Part shown: piece by piece, positions 1 through 8,234 of the stretch
Layout: the number at the start of each line of letters is the position of its first letter
Position numbering within the stretch: position 1 is the stretch's first letter
Source: Phycisphaerales bacterium UBA3190
Lineage (GTDB): Bacteria > Planctomycetota > Phycisphaerae > Phycisphaerales > UBA1924
Assembly: GCA_002364005.1 (NCBI GenBank)
Contig: DEXG01000039.1
Coordinates: 126,584 to 190,583 of the forward strand
Direction: 5' to 3'
Length of the DNA stretch: 64,000 nt
The notes under the pieces: generated by a model
The model's database searches: none
What the model was told of the DNA's origin: nothing
Seen by the model: only the letters and a program-made list of their open reading frames with translations
Translations under genes and position numbers: made by a program

Positions 1-78
1 CCGCTTCTGATGCAGGAGGTCGAAATCCTCGCGAGCCGTTTGCGGAAAGGGTAGAAGCGGGCTGTCTTGTAGGGGCAT
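1..78 (-). CDS. Possible 5' end of a gene running off the window
   Basis: An ATG at 78 on the minus strand opens a frame that stays open to the window edge (26 codons, beginning MPLQDSPLLPFPQTAREDF). It would be divergent from the gene starting at 115. There is no clear ribosome binding site, only a purine run GAAGAG just before the ATG. The product is not recognisable from this fragment. The same stretch holds an inverted repeat (1-8 with 53-60), so it could instead be non-coding. Sequence beyond the window would decide. Confidence 0.4.
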   Translation of the reverse strand, partial: MPLQDSPLLPFPQTAREDFDLLHQKR

Positions 79-102
79 GCTCTTCGAACGATCGAATGAA
101 TC

Positions 103-108
103 TACACT
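103..108 (+). promoter_or_regulatory. -10-like hexamer directly before a start codon
   Basis: TACACT lies six bases before the ATG at 115, and no Shine-Dalgarno sequence is present in between. This is the spacing expected for a leaderless transcript. No good -35 is visible 16-18 bases upstream, so the call is tentative. It belongs to a set of similar arrangements in this window (starts at 4607, 28828, 30401, 35933, 46510 and 60532). Confidence 0.3.
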
Positions 109-114
109 GTTCTT

Positions 115-639
115 ATGCGCTGGTACCAGTTCCAACTCCGAAAGCCCAAGCGATGGGCACGACGAGCCAAGTCGGACGGGAGCGCGGTGCCGAAGATCAA
201 GAGGGTCAGGCTCAAGCTGTTTCGGCGGTATCGCTGGTTTCAACGGGTTCATATGCTGCTTGTCAGCATTGCGGCGATACCGGCGCTTGGCGTTTTCGCC
301 GATCTTCTGATCATGAGACTCGACCTTGATGGCGTGCCGGTCTCGAGTCTCTGCTCCTATTTGGGACTCCCTTCTCCGTTCGATCTCTTTGGATATTGGT
401 TAAGGGGCTCACTCATTGTCATGCAGATCATTGTTGTGTTGGTTGTCTTCAACATGGCCATGTGGATTCTGGGAACACGAGCGGGGCGAAGAAACGCCAT
501 CGCCCACCGCTGCCACCTCTGCCCGCGCTGCGGCTATTCCCTCCAATCCCGCACCGATGATGCCCAGCCCTGCCCTGAGTGCGGGCAGCGCATCTCCCGC
601 CGGGAGGCCGTGCGGCTCTGGGCCCGCTTCTGCCGATAA
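115..639 (+). CDS. Membrane protein with C-terminal zinc ribbon
   Basis: A 174-aa protein. The N-terminus (residues 1-46) is very basic, followed by two predicted membrane segments at about 47-67 and 99-119. The C-terminal cytoplasmic tail has paired cysteines, CPRCGYSL at 136-143 and CPECGQRISRREA at 153-165, typical of a zinc ribbon. Short membrane proteins with this type of tail are common in planctomycetes, but no function is known to me. The ATG at 115 has no Shine-Dalgarno sequence and sits six bases after a -10-like hexamer. The gene stands alone before the acetyltransferase at 750. Confidence 0.75.
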   Translation: MRWYQFQLRKPKRWARRAKSDGSAVPKIKRVRLKLFRRYRWFQRVHMLLVSIAAIPALGVFADLLIMRLDLDGVPVSSLCSYLGLPSPFDLFGYWLRGSLIVMQIIVVLVVFNMAMWILGTRAGRRNAIAHRCHLCPRCGYSLQSRTDDAQPCPECGQRISRREAVRLWARFCR

Positions 640-749
640 ACAGATGCATTATCGGCCCCTGTCAGTTTTCGGATATCCGGACCTGCTTTCTCTTGAGCTA
701 CGCCCGCAAATCGACGATCTATCGGACACACCACGAAGGAGTCCGATAC

Positions 750-1409
750 ATGAGCGCATCACCCGCACAGTCCACACGGCTGAATACGAAACCCTCGTGT
801 TCGATCACGGGCAAGCGGGTCATCGACCGTCGTGTCGTCGAAGTCCTTCCCAAGCCCGATCTCACGACCCAGCGTCTGGTCTTTCGGCTGCTGACCACCC
901 GCGACGAGCGGGCGTTCACCGATGCGATCGCCCATTCCCGCGAGCAGGTTCGGCGATGGGTGCCCCTCAACCATGAGAACGAGAGCGATTCCCATTTCTT
1001 CCAGCGCACCCTGACCAAGGCACGCGTGCAGGACATCGAGGGCAACGCCTGGCGTCGGGCCGCGTTTATCGAGCGCGGCGAGCTCGCGGGGCGGTTCGTG
1101 GGGATGTTCAACCTGATCAAGATCGAACGCGGGCTCGAATGGTCGTGCGAAGCGAACTGGTGGATCGATACGCGGCTGGTGGGACAGGGCCTGGCAACCG
1201 AGGCGGTGCAGGGGATGACCGACTTCGCACTCAGCGAACACCCGGTCGGGCTGGGCATGCATCGCGTGCGGTGCTTTATCTGTGCCGACAACCCGGCTTC
1301 GGTGCGTGTCGCGCAGAAATGCGGCTACGAGCGGACGGGCAATCGTGACCTGCTCGATGTCAGCAAGGCACTCATCCATCATGATGAGTACGAACGCTGG
1401 GCGAGCTGA
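750..1409 (+). CDS. GNAT family N-acetyltransferase (RimJ/RimL-like)
   Basis: A 219-aa protein with the fold signature of acetyl-CoA-dependent N-acetyltransferases. It has TQRLVFRLLTTRDERAF near residue 40, which resembles the TxRLxLRxxxxxD opening of the RimJ/RimL group. The central WWIDTRLVGQGLATEAVQG motif carries the Q/R-x-x-G-x-A acetyl-CoA loop (GQGLAT), and the CADNPASVRVAQKCGY segment is the usual C-terminal signature (N-x-x-S-x-x-x-x-x-k-x-G-[FY]). The substrate cannot be deduced; ribosomal-protein or small-molecule amines are both possible. The ATG at 750 is chosen because AAGGAG lies at 736-741, eight bases upstream. An in-frame TTG at 579 would add a non-conserved extension. The first ~30 residues are unlike the family. 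Confidence 0.88.
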   Translation: MSASPAQSTRLNTKPSCSITGKRVIDRRVVEVLPKPDLTTQRLVFRLLTTRDERAFTDAIAHSREQVRRWVPLNHENESDSHFFQRTLTKARVQDIEGNAWRRAAFIERGELAGRFVGMFNLIKIERGLEWSCEANWWIDTRLVGQGLATEAVQGMTDFALSEHPVGLGMHRVRCFICADNPASVRVAQKCGYERTGNRDLLDVSKALIHHDEYERWAS

Positions 1410-1761
1410 GCATCCGAAAAAAATCCAAACACTTTGGGGTTGATTTTCGACCGTGCCGAGAAATTTCAAAGTTCTCCGGGCGGCGAGCACGGAATTGTGA
1501 GCCCGAGAAGCCGCGGACTCGCAATTTGTTGTAATGCATTAGAAACAAGTGGTTTACGCCGACCAAAGCCCTTGCAGCATGGCGATTGTCGGCTGGGCTT
1601 GGGTGCTCGGGTCGGGTGCTGAAATTTGCCTTTTTTGCACATGCTCATAGGGTCTAGACCCATGCCCTTGATCGCTGAGCGACCGAGGGCTCGCACCCGG
1701 CATGACGACGCCGGGGCACGCACACGATCACGCCGCAAAGCGTTGTCCCTGAGGTACTTCT
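1410..1761. other. Intergenic region upstream of the GH35-like gene
   Basis: 352 bases without a convincing gene. It holds a 12-bp palindrome at 1650-1661 and some AT-rich tracts (around 1515-1550 and 1620-1637). I see no strong sigma-70 promoter and no transcription terminator for the preceding acetyltransferase gene. Confidence 0.5.
1650..1661. promoter_or_regulatory. Palindromic operator-like site
   Basis: A perfect 12-bp palindrome, GGGTCTAGACCC. With a one-base bulge on the left the match extends outward to CAT...ATG. It lies about 100 bases upstream of the glycosidase start at 1762, a position suited to a repressor or activator site. No regulator gene is adjacent, so this is inference from symmetry and location only. 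Confidence 0.3.
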
Positions 1762-4521
1762 ATGGCATCAGTCAGCTTTGACAGTCGCACCCTTTCGATC
1801 GATGGCAAGCGTATCTGGCTCGTTTCGGGCTCGATCCACTTTCAGCGCATCGCACCGAGCGAATGGGCAGATCGCATCCTGCAGGCCCGCCACGCGGGGC
1901 TCAACTGCATCGAGGTTCCGATCTTCTGGAGCCAGATCGAGACCCGCCCAGGGCATTACGACTTCAAAGAGAATAATGACATCCGCCGCTTCATCGAGCT
2001 GATCGGTGAGGCGGGCATGCACTGCGTGCTCCGTGTCGGTCCATATGTTGGTGAGGGCTGGGACCTGGGCGGGCTGCCTGCCTGGCTGCTCAACATGCCC
2101 GATCTGGAGCTGCGCAAGCCCAACCAGCCGTTCCTCGAATCGGTGGGCAAGTACTTCAACGCCCTGGCCAAGCAGGTCAAGGATCTCCAGGCCTCGGTCA
2201 CACGCGGCGGCCCCATCGTGCTGGTGCAGAACGAGAACCACTGGTTCTGCGGCGACGCGGTCGCGGCCAAGGGGTACCTCGGAGAGTTGGGACGCTACCT
2301 GCGTGAGGCGGGCTTCACCGTTCCCAAGATCAACGCGAACAACCTCTGGGAAGGTGTCGAGGGCGACATCGATTCGTGGTCCGGGGCCGGCGATATGTTC
2401 GGGACCATGCGTCAGCTCAAGACGGTCCGCCCCGATCAGCCGCAGCTCGTGATTGACTACGGCGTGCGCAGCCGACCGGTATTCGGTCAGGCAGCCCCGG
2501 AACCGATCGACGGCTTGCAGCTGCAGCGTCAGCTTGCCGAGATCGTGTGTGCTGGCGGTCAGTACAACCTGGGCACCTTCAGCGCCGGGATCACCCCCGG
2601 GTTCTTCGCGGGTCGTGCCCAGCGTGGCGAGTTCTCGCCGTTCACCTCGCTGAGTGAATCGAACGCGATGCTCGATGAGCATGGCCGTTTCACGCAGACG
2701 GGGCTCCCCGTTCGTCGCCTGAACCTGTTCGCGAGCAGCTTTGCACGCGTGCTGGCCCATACCGAGCACGAAGCGCCGCCGATCGTGATCGATCCGGCGA
2801 GCGATGAGAACGCGATCAACGGCCATGTCGTGACCCACATGCGTGGCACGCAGGGCTCGGTCGTGTTCATCTTCTCGCCGCCCAAGAGCAAGTCGGGGAC
2901 GCTGAACCTGTTGCTGAGTGATGGTTCGTCACTGCCGGTGCGTCTGGGACACCAGCGGGTGCACTGGTGCCTGCTGGATGTGCATCTATCCTCGTCGCAC
3001 ACGCTCGATTACACCGCGTTCAACGCGTTGACCTACACCGACAAGATGCTGGTGCTCTTCGGCCCGGCCAACGCGGTGGGCGTGGTTTCGATCAACAGCA
3101 CGCCGCTGGAGGTCGAGGTGCCCAAGGGACGCAAGCCGCTGGTTGTCGAGCACGAGGGCATGACCCTGGTGGTGATGAGCGACGAGATGGCCGACGAGAC
3201 TTTCTTGCACGGCAACGATCTGTATGTCGGCGTGGGCGGGATCACGCCCGAGGGCGAGCCGCTGCCTTCGACCGGGGGCAAGACCCACACGCACATCGAC
3301 GCTACGGGCAAGGCCAAGTCGCACTCGACCAAGATCCCCGAGGGCTACGCGGGCGAGAAGCTGCCCAAGATCAGCATCGGCAACTGGGAGTGCGCCATCC
3401 CCGATGAGCACATCGACGGGACAAGCCCACGCTACGCCCAGATTCCTGGCCCAGCGGATCTGTCCGAGCTGGGCACCCCCTACGGGTACGGCTGGTACCG
3501 GGTGGAACTGAAGAACAGCTCGACCAAGAAGCTCAAGGTCTGTGCGCCCGAGATGAACGATCGCGTGGGCGTGTTCGTTGACGCGGAGCATCAGGGCGTG
3601 CTTGGGACGGGCCCCGGTGCCGATCGTGAGATCACGCTGTCGGCCAAGAAGGATGATCAGTACCTGGTCATGCTCGCCGACAACATGGGACGCGTCCACG
3701 CGGGCACGGACATGACCCAACGCAAGGGCGTGTACGGGCATGTCATCGAGCGGACGGCGTTCAAGCCCGGCAAGTGCTCGCTTGATGTGTGCGACCCGGT
3801 GGATCTGCTGGCGTTCAAGTCGCCGATCTTCGGGCTGCGTCCGGGCGACACGACCCTGCCGGATCGGGTGACCTGGAACTTCAAGCATCTGAAGAAGTCG
3901 TCGATCGTGATCGAGATGCCCACGCTCCCGGTCCGGGCGCTGGTGCTGCTCAACGAAGAGCCCCTGATGCTCCTCGAGGCCGATCGTCCCGCGACGATCG
4001 TGCTCGACGACGAGGCGACCAAGCGTGGCAACAACACCGTGCAGATCGCGTTCGAGGACAACGCGCTCAGCGAGAGCGACGAAAACTTCGCCAAGTCGAT
4101 GCACAAGCTCATCAACGACAAGGCGGTCTTCATCGAAGCGTGCGACCCGATCACCGACAAGGGATCATGGTCGTTCGCCAAGTGGGAGCCGCCGGCCGAG
4201 ATCGATTTCGACGCGGTCAGCAAGTCGAAGCTCTCCAACACGAACAAGCCCTCGTGGTGGAAGTCCAGCTTCCCCACGCCCGACACGCGCGTCGCGTTGG
4301 AGCTGGATTGCTCCGGGCTGAGCAAGGGCCAGGTCTACCTCAACGGTCAGGCGCTGGGGCGATACTTCGTCAGCGATGCCAAGGGTAAGAGCGTCGATCC
4401 GTCGCTGCCCTTGCCGATCCCGTTCGCGTGGTTGAACGAGGATGGGGCCAACGAGCTGGTGATCTTCGACGAGCACGGCTTCGCACCCACCAAGGTCAAG
4501 GTCGGGGTCACCCGGCGCTGA
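1762..4521 (+). CDS. GH35-like beta-galactosidase family protein with altered nucleophile position
   Basis: A 919-aa protein. The N-terminal TIM barrel (about 1-330) has family-35 landmarks: SGSIHF at 22-27, the EVPIFW strand at 51-56, and GGPIVLVQNENHWF at 149-162, where Glu158 fits the acid/base residue of the usual QxENE motif. The second half holds beta-sandwich domains, including YGYGWYRVEL and the C-terminal KGQVYLNGQALGRYF module typical of bacterial beta-galactosidases. At the strand that normally carries the nucleophile Glu the sequence reads PQLVIDYGV, so Asp232 appears to replace it. No signal peptide is visible, so a cytoplasmic location is likely. GAGG precedes the ATG at a suitable distance. 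It may act on galactosides from algal polysaccharides, or have altered activity. Confidence 0.82.
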   Translation: MASVSFDSRTLSIDGKRIWLVSGSIHFQRIAPSEWADRILQARHAGLNCIEVPIFWSQIETRPGHYDFKENNDIRRFIELIGEAGMHCVLRVGPYVGEGWDLGGLPAWLLNMPDLELRKPNQPFLESVGKYFNALAKQVKDLQASVTRGGPIVLVQNENHWFCGDAVAAKGYLGELGRYLREAGFTVPKINANNLWEGVEGDIDSWSGAGDMFGTMRQLKTVRPDQPQLVIDYGVRSRPVFGQAAPEPIDGLQLQRQLAEIVCAGGQYNLGTFSAGITPGFFAGRAQRGEFSPFTSLSESNAMLDEHGRFTQTGLPVRRLNLFASSFARVLAHTEHEAPPIVIDPASDENAINGHVVTHMRGTQGSVVFIFSPPKSKSGTLNLLLSDGSSLPVRLGHQRVHWCLLDVHLSSSHTLDYTAFNALTYTDKMLVLFGPANAVGVVSINSTPLEVEVPKGRKPLVVEHEGMTLVVMSDEMADETFLHGNDLYVGVGGITPEGEPLPSTGGKTHTHIDATGKAKSHSTKIPEGYAGEKLPKISIGNWECAIPDEHIDGTSPRYAQIPGPADLSELGTPYGYGWYRVELKNSSTKKLKVCAPEMNDRVGVFVDAEHQGVLGTGPGADREITLSAKKDDQYLVMLADNMGRVHAGTDMTQRKGVYGHVIERTAFKPGKCSLDVCDPVDLLAFKSPIFGLRPGDTTLPDRVTWNFKHLKKSSIVIEMPTLPVRALVLLNEEPLMLLEADRPATIVLDDEATKRGNNTVQIAFEDNALSESDENFAKSMHKLINDKAVFIEACDPITDKGSWSFAKWEPPAEIDFDAVSKSKLSNTNKPSWWKSSFPTPDTRVALELDCSGLSKGQVYLNGQALGRYFVSDAKGKSVDPSLPLPIPFAWLNEDGANELVIFDEHGFAPTKVKVGVTRR

Positions 4522-4547
4522 TCGCGTTGAAAATCTTTACACAAGCG

Positions 4548-4578
4548 AACGCACTTGCCCAGCGCAAGTGCGTTGTTT
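4548..4578 (+). terminator. Rho-independent-like terminator after the GH35 gene
   Basis: An 11-bp perfect stem (4548-4558 with 4564-4574) and a 5-base loop, followed by a modest T-containing run. It ends transcription of the glycosidase gene. Its right arm overlaps the proposed -35 element of the next gene. Confidence 0.6.
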
Positions 4579-4601
4579 GATTGTGTGCTGCCCGGTATGC
4601 T
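4573..4601 (+). promoter_or_regulatory. Candidate sigma-70 promoter for a leaderless transcript
   Basis: TTGTTT at 4573-4578 and TATGCT at 4596-4601 are separated by exactly 17 bases. The ATG at 4607 begins five bases after the -10, about where transcription would start, and no Shine-Dalgarno sequence precedes it. The elements are imperfect but the spacing is ideal. Confidence 0.5.
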
Positions 4602-4606
4602 TTTTT

Positions 4607-5161
4607 ATGACGCAAGCGCCGAACATCGTGAAGCCCAGACTCTACCAACTCGCTGCTTCGTACGCCGCTCGGGCGCACAACCATCAGTATCGCAAGGACA
4701 AGAAGACCCCGTTCGTCGCGCACCCGTACCGGGTCGCGATGGTGCTGCGGGACATCTTCGGCTGTGACGACGAGGTCGCGATCTGCACCGCATTGCTCCA
4801 CGACACGATCGAGGACACCCGGACCGACTTCGACGACCTGCACAAGCGATTCGGTCGCAAGGTCGCCGATTGTGTCGCGTGCATGACCAAGAACATGCTG
4901 CTGATCGAGGAGGAGCGTGAGGTCGATTACGACGCGCGCTTGGCCAGCGGGCCCTGGCAGGCACGGATCGTCAAGCTGGCCGATGTCTACGACAACGGGC
5001 TGGACCTGACCCGCCCGGGGATGCGGCGTAAGTGCATCGAGCGGTGTGAGCGGGCGCTGGCACTGAGCGAGGGTGATACCGATCGCGAAGTCTTCGTCGC
5101 CGCGCGTGCCGCGGTGCAGGAACTACTCGAATCGCTGCGTATCGAAAAAGTGAAGCCCTGA
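4607..5161 (+). CDS. HD-domain phosphohydrolase, small alarmone hydrolase-like
   Basis: A 184-aa protein that matches the hydrolase domain of RelA/SpoT proteins without the synthetase, TGS or ACT domains. It has AHPYRVA (His39), LLHDTIEDT (His65-Asp66) and VKLADVYDN (Asp126), the metal-binding set of ppGpp 3'-pyrophosphohydrolases of the MESH1/SAH type. The likely role is cleavage of (p)ppGpp or a related nucleotide in the cytoplasm, inferred from family only. No synthetase gene is nearby. The ATG at 4607 has no Shine-Dalgarno site and follows a promoter-like -10, so translation may be leaderless. An upstream in-frame start at 4568 would add an unlikely Cys-rich leader. Its stop codon abuts the stop of the convergent next gene (TGA|TCA). 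Confidence 0.85.
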   Translation: MTQAPNIVKPRLYQLAASYAARAHNHQYRKDKKTPFVAHPYRVAMVLRDIFGCDDEVAICTALLHDTIEDTRTDFDDLHKRFGRKVADCVACMTKNMLLIEEEREVDYDARLASGPWQARIVKLADVYDNGLDLTRPGMRRKCIERCERALALSEGDTDREVFVAARAAVQELLESLRIEKVKP

Positions 5162-6268
5162 TCAGGGATTCGCCGGTGTTGAGCGCACGATCTCGATCTC
5201 GCGGGTCACGGTATCCAGGCGACGGGTGAGCGAGCTGATCTGGTTGGTCAGCTCGTCGCGTGTGTCCTGTTCTGCGACCGATTCAAGCTCTTCCTTGAGC
5301 TGCTCGCGTTCTCGCTCCAACAGCAGCCGCAGGGCGATCAGCGGCTGAATGCGTTCAGCGCCGAGCAGCTCGTCGCGCTCTGCGGCATCTGACCGGAGTA
5401 CGCCCGGATCGGCCCAGACATCAATGCTCGTGCGGGACCACCCGTTGCTGTTGGTGGTGGTGGGGAGGTCGGGTCCGAGCACCCAGCCCCGCGGTGCGTG
5501 CAGGTCCGGTTCGCGTGCATCGGGCGTCGTGTCCGTGGGGAACGCTGCTCCTTGCCAATCGTCGAGGGTGAGCCCCTCGCCAATCGAGCGTTGGGTCTGT
5601 GAGATCAGGCCCTTGCGTTCCCATCGCAACGCCAGCGCGTTGTTGAGCAGGTCGCTGTCCATGCGCACCGCGCCGGTGAGATCGTCGAACGATCCCAGCG
5701 GCAGGTCGAGGTGCAGGACGCGTTCTCCTCGGACGACCGTGACGGGCAAGGTTTCTCCGGGCTCACGCGAGAGGATCTCGACACGCAGGGAGAATGAGCC
5801 ATCGATCACACGCTCGCCAACCATGGCGATCTGGTCCTTGTCTTGGAGCAGCATGGTCGCGGGAAACTCGGGGTTGTCGGGGATGGGCTGGATCTCGATG
5901 GAGCCGACGCGGATGGTGCCAAATGAGACGCCCAGCGCACCCTTCGGGCGCAGGGCGAAGCGGCGCAGGCAGGCGAGGCGCAGTCGTGCACGCTGCTCAA
6001 CGCTCAGGTCATCGCGGTGGAGGTATCGCTCGAGCATCTCCAGCGAGATGCCCGGGTCCAGCTCGCCGAGCTCAAGCGTCGCCAGATCGCGCATGAGCCA
6101 GTCCTCGTTGTCGAGTTGCTCGACCCACTCGTCGACAAACTCGGTCTCGGTGGGCGGGGTCTGCGCCTGCGCGTCCTGGGCCGGGACGCCCGCGATCTGG
6201 GCGTGGGCCGAGGACGCAGAGAGCCCGATGAGCAGGGCGATCGTGATGGCGGTACGGGCTCGGGGCAT
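5162..6268 (-). CDS. Exported protein with PDZ-like domain and C-terminal coiled coil
   Basis: A 368-aa protein. The signal peptide is residues 1-24 (hydrophobic ITIALLIGLSASS, then AHA-Q). After a helical segment (about 40-105), residues about 110-200 resemble a PDZ-like fold: GALGVSFG, then GERVIDG and VTVVRGERVLHLDLPLG, as in HtrA/RseP substrate-binding domains. No protease triad is visible. The C-terminus (about 310-365) is a charged heptad-like coiled coil. It probably acts in the periplasm; the function is unknown. I place the start at the ATG at 6268, since the TTG 18 bases upstream only adds a few residues before the signal peptide. It is convergent with the HD gene, with zero spacing. 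Confidence 0.75.
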   Translation of the reverse strand: MPRARTAITIALLIGLSASSAHAQIAGVPAQDAQAQTPPTETEFVDEWVEQLDNEDWLMRDLATLELGELDPGISLEMLERYLHRDDLSVEQRARLRLACLRRFALRPKGALGVSFGTIRVGSIEIQPIPDNPEFPATMLLQDKDQIAMVGERVIDGSFSLRVEILSREPGETLPVTVVRGERVLHLDLPLGSFDDLTGAVRMDSDLLNNALALRWERKGLISQTQRSIGEGLTLDDWQGAAFPTDTTPDAREPDLHAPRGWVLGPDLPTTTNSNGWSRTSIDVWADPGVLRSDAAERDELLGAERIQPLIALRLLLEREREQLKEELESVAEQDTRDELTNQISSLTRRLDTVTREIEIVRSTPANP

Positions 6269-6301
6269 CAATGCACTATACCGCAACGATGTGCGTCGGG
6301 T

Positions 6302-7294
6302 TCAGGCGCTGAGCAAGTCGATCAGGGATTGCTGATGCGCATCGAGCCACTGGGCCTTGCGCCACACAGCCGTCAGGAGGGGCAGGTGCTGCTCGCCGAG
6401 TTCTGGCCCGACCGAGGCGAGCGCTTCGTCGACCATGGCCACGGGCATCAGCCCCGCGATGGTGCGTGGGTTGCCCTGCCCGTTCTGCTGGCGAAATCCA
6501 CTCCAGAAGGCGGTGAGGCGTTCTCGGGATGGCTCGGCGGGTGTTTGCGAAGCGGTCTGCCCCGGCTTGGGGGTGACCAGCGAGGCGTGCATCAGGCCCT
6601 GAGCAAGTTCACGCTCGCGTGATCCCATGCGGGTGTTATCGAAATCGCAGACCGCCACGAGCGTGTCGGCCCTGAAAATCATGTTGCCGGGGTGCCAGTC
6701 GCCGTGCACGATCGCGGGCGGACGGGCGTTGGCCTGGGCCAGCTCGTGCCCGTACTGCATCACCCGCGTCATGCCCTCGACGAGCGCCGACGGCACGCCC
6801 GAAGCCGCGTCTTGCAGCGGGAGCAGTCGGCTCATGTCGACCGTCCCGGTCTCATGGACGGGTTCGAAAGTGGGTTGGATGTGGTCCATGGCCCTGTGGG
6901 TCTCGGCCAGCAGTGCCCCGAGCTGCTGCGCGTGGGCGGGGCGGTCGGGGCTGAACCGCTCACCCTGGATAAAGACGAACAGCTCGTAGATGTGGTCGTC
7001 GTGCTGGACCATCGAGTTGGCGTCATCGTGTGTGGCCAAGAGTGGGGGCACACACAACCCTTGGGCCATGCACCCGAGGAGCACCTCGTGCCCGAAGCAC
7101 ACCAGCGCGGGCATGTCGAGCCCGCGGGCTCGGCGTTTGAGCAGCAGCGTGCCCCGCTCGGTTTCCAGGACCACCTTGGGCGAGTAGACCGATCCCTCGG
7201 GGAGTTCTTTGATGTCTTTGATTTGGCCCACGCGATAGTGGCGCATGACCGCGTCGATCTCGCGCTGGCTCAGTTGCTGACGCGACGATGCCAC
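6302..7294 (-). CDS. Phosphotransferase of the aminoglycoside-phosphotransferase/choline-kinase fold
   Basis: A 330-aa cytoplasmic enzyme of the APH superfamily. VHGDWHPGNM (about 196-205) is the catalytic Brenner motif with the base Asp, and VCDFDNT (215-221) supplies the metal-binding Asp in the DxD position. The N-terminus has VYSPKVVLETERGTLLLKRR, a beta-hairpin with candidate ATP-binding Lys residues. It is closest in character to the homoserine kinase/CotS-like group, and the substrate is unknown. The start is GTG at 7294; I see no in-frame ATG that keeps the N-lobe. It lies in the same direction as, and just downstream of, yicC, so co-transcription is likely. Confidence 0.85.
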   Translation of the reverse strand: MASSRQQLSQREIDAVMRHYRVGQIKDIKELPEGSVYSPKVVLETERGTLLLKRRARGLDMPALVCFGHEVLLGCMAQGLCVPPLLATHDDANSMVQHDDHIYELFVFIQGERFSPDRPAHAQQLGALLAETHRAMDHIQPTFEPVHETGTVDMSRLLPLQDAASGVPSALVEGMTRVMQYGHELAQANARPPAIVHGDWHPGNMIFRADTLVAVCDFDNTRMGSRERELAQGLMHASLVTPKPGQTASQTPAEPSRERLTAFWSGFRQQNGQGNPRTIAGLMPVAMVDEALASVGPELGEQHLPLLTAVWRKAQWLDAHQQSLIDLLSA

Positions 7295-7331
7295 GGCGGG
7301 GCCTCACATACGCTGCGTGAGCCAAGCGGGC

Positions 7332-8216
7332 TCACTCGACATTCTGGACCTGCTCCTTGATGCGGTCGATGGCACCCTTGATCTCCACGATCAGGCGGCT
7401 CATCTTCGCATCGGGGCTCTTGCTGGCGATGGTGTTGGCCTCACGCAGCAGTTCCTGGGCAAGGAAGTCCATGGTGCGCCCAATGGGACGCCCGGATTCG
7501 TCGCCCAGCATATCGCGGAAGTGAATCAGGTGCTCGCCCAGGCGCGAGATCTCCTCGGCGATATCGGTCTTCTCGGCATAGACGGCGATCTCTCGGATCA
7601 GATCGCCGTGGTCGATCTCAGCACCGCTGTCGCTGATGAGCGATTCCATGCGGACTTTGAGTCGCTTCTCGTAGTCACCGACCACACCCGGGGCAAACTC
7701 GTTGATCTGCGCCAGGCGTTCAGCGATGAAATCGAGGTGCCCGGCCAGATCATCGTGCAGGGCGATGCCCTCGCGGGATCGCATCGCGATGAGGTGCTCC
7801 AGAGAGAGCTTCACGAGCGGGATGATCCCGTCACGGGCACGCTGCAGGCGTGTCTCGCTGTCGCCGGGGGGGCAGAGGACGCCCGGGAGCATCACCAGCT
7901 CGCCCACGCCGATGGCGTCGATCGCCACACCCGTGGCCTTGCTGATCTGCTCCGCGTATTTACGCAGGGCACCGATGTTGATGTCTTGGGCGGCACTCTC
8001 GTCTGTGTCGGTGCACGAGACGGTGACAGTGACCGAGCCGCGTGAGAGCGTGGCGCGGACAACCTGTTCGATCTCGGGTTCGAGCGACGCGAGCCGTTCG
8101 GGGATCCGGGTGCCGATTTTGAGAAACTTGTTGTTGACGCTGCGCACTTCGACGCTGTACACCGATCCGGTGTCGCTGCCCGACGCATCACCAAAGCCCG
8201 TCATGCTGCGAATCAA
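7332..8216 (-). CDS. yicC: YicC/YloC family endoribonuclease
   Basis: A 294-aa protein of the YicC-like family, known as metal-dependent endoribonucleases in RNA turnover. The N-terminus IRSMTGFGDASG is the family hallmark, and the C-terminus (GRTMDFLAQELLREANTIAS followed by a VEIKGAIDRIKEQVQNVE helix) is equally diagnostic. The TTG at 8216 is preferred over the ATG at 8204 because family members begin with the extra M-[IL]-x-S residues and GGAG lies seven bases upstream of the TTG. Downstream of secG and upstream of the phosphotransferase, probably in one minus-strand operon. Confidence 0.95.
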   Translation of the reverse strand: MIRSMTGFGDASGSDTGSVYSVEVRSVNNKFLKIGTRIPERLASLEPEIEQVVRATLSRGSVTVTVSCTDTDESAAQDINIGALRKYAEQISKATGVAIDAIGVGELVMLPGVLCPPGDSETRLQRARDGIIPLVKLSLEHLIAMRSREGIALHDDLAGHLDFIAERLAQINEFAPGVVGDYEKRLKVRMESLISDSGAEIDHGDLIREIAVYAEKTDIAEEISRLGEHLIHFRDMLGDESGRPIGRTMDFLAQELLREANTIASKSPDAKMSRLIVEIKGAIDRIKEQVQNVE

Positions 8217-8234
8217 GTGGATGCTCCAGTGCGG

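Noticed and set aside
1..60. Inverted repeat at the window edge (CCGCTTCT with AGAAGCGG) with a T-arm-like TTTCGA, considered as a tRNA
   Set aside because: Only ~44 bases between the arms, no anticodon stem, and the T stem does not pair. More likely the start of a gene on the minus strand.
2986..4104. Minus-strand open frame of 372 codons inside the GH35 gene
   Set aside because: Antisense shadow, no domain or start signal.
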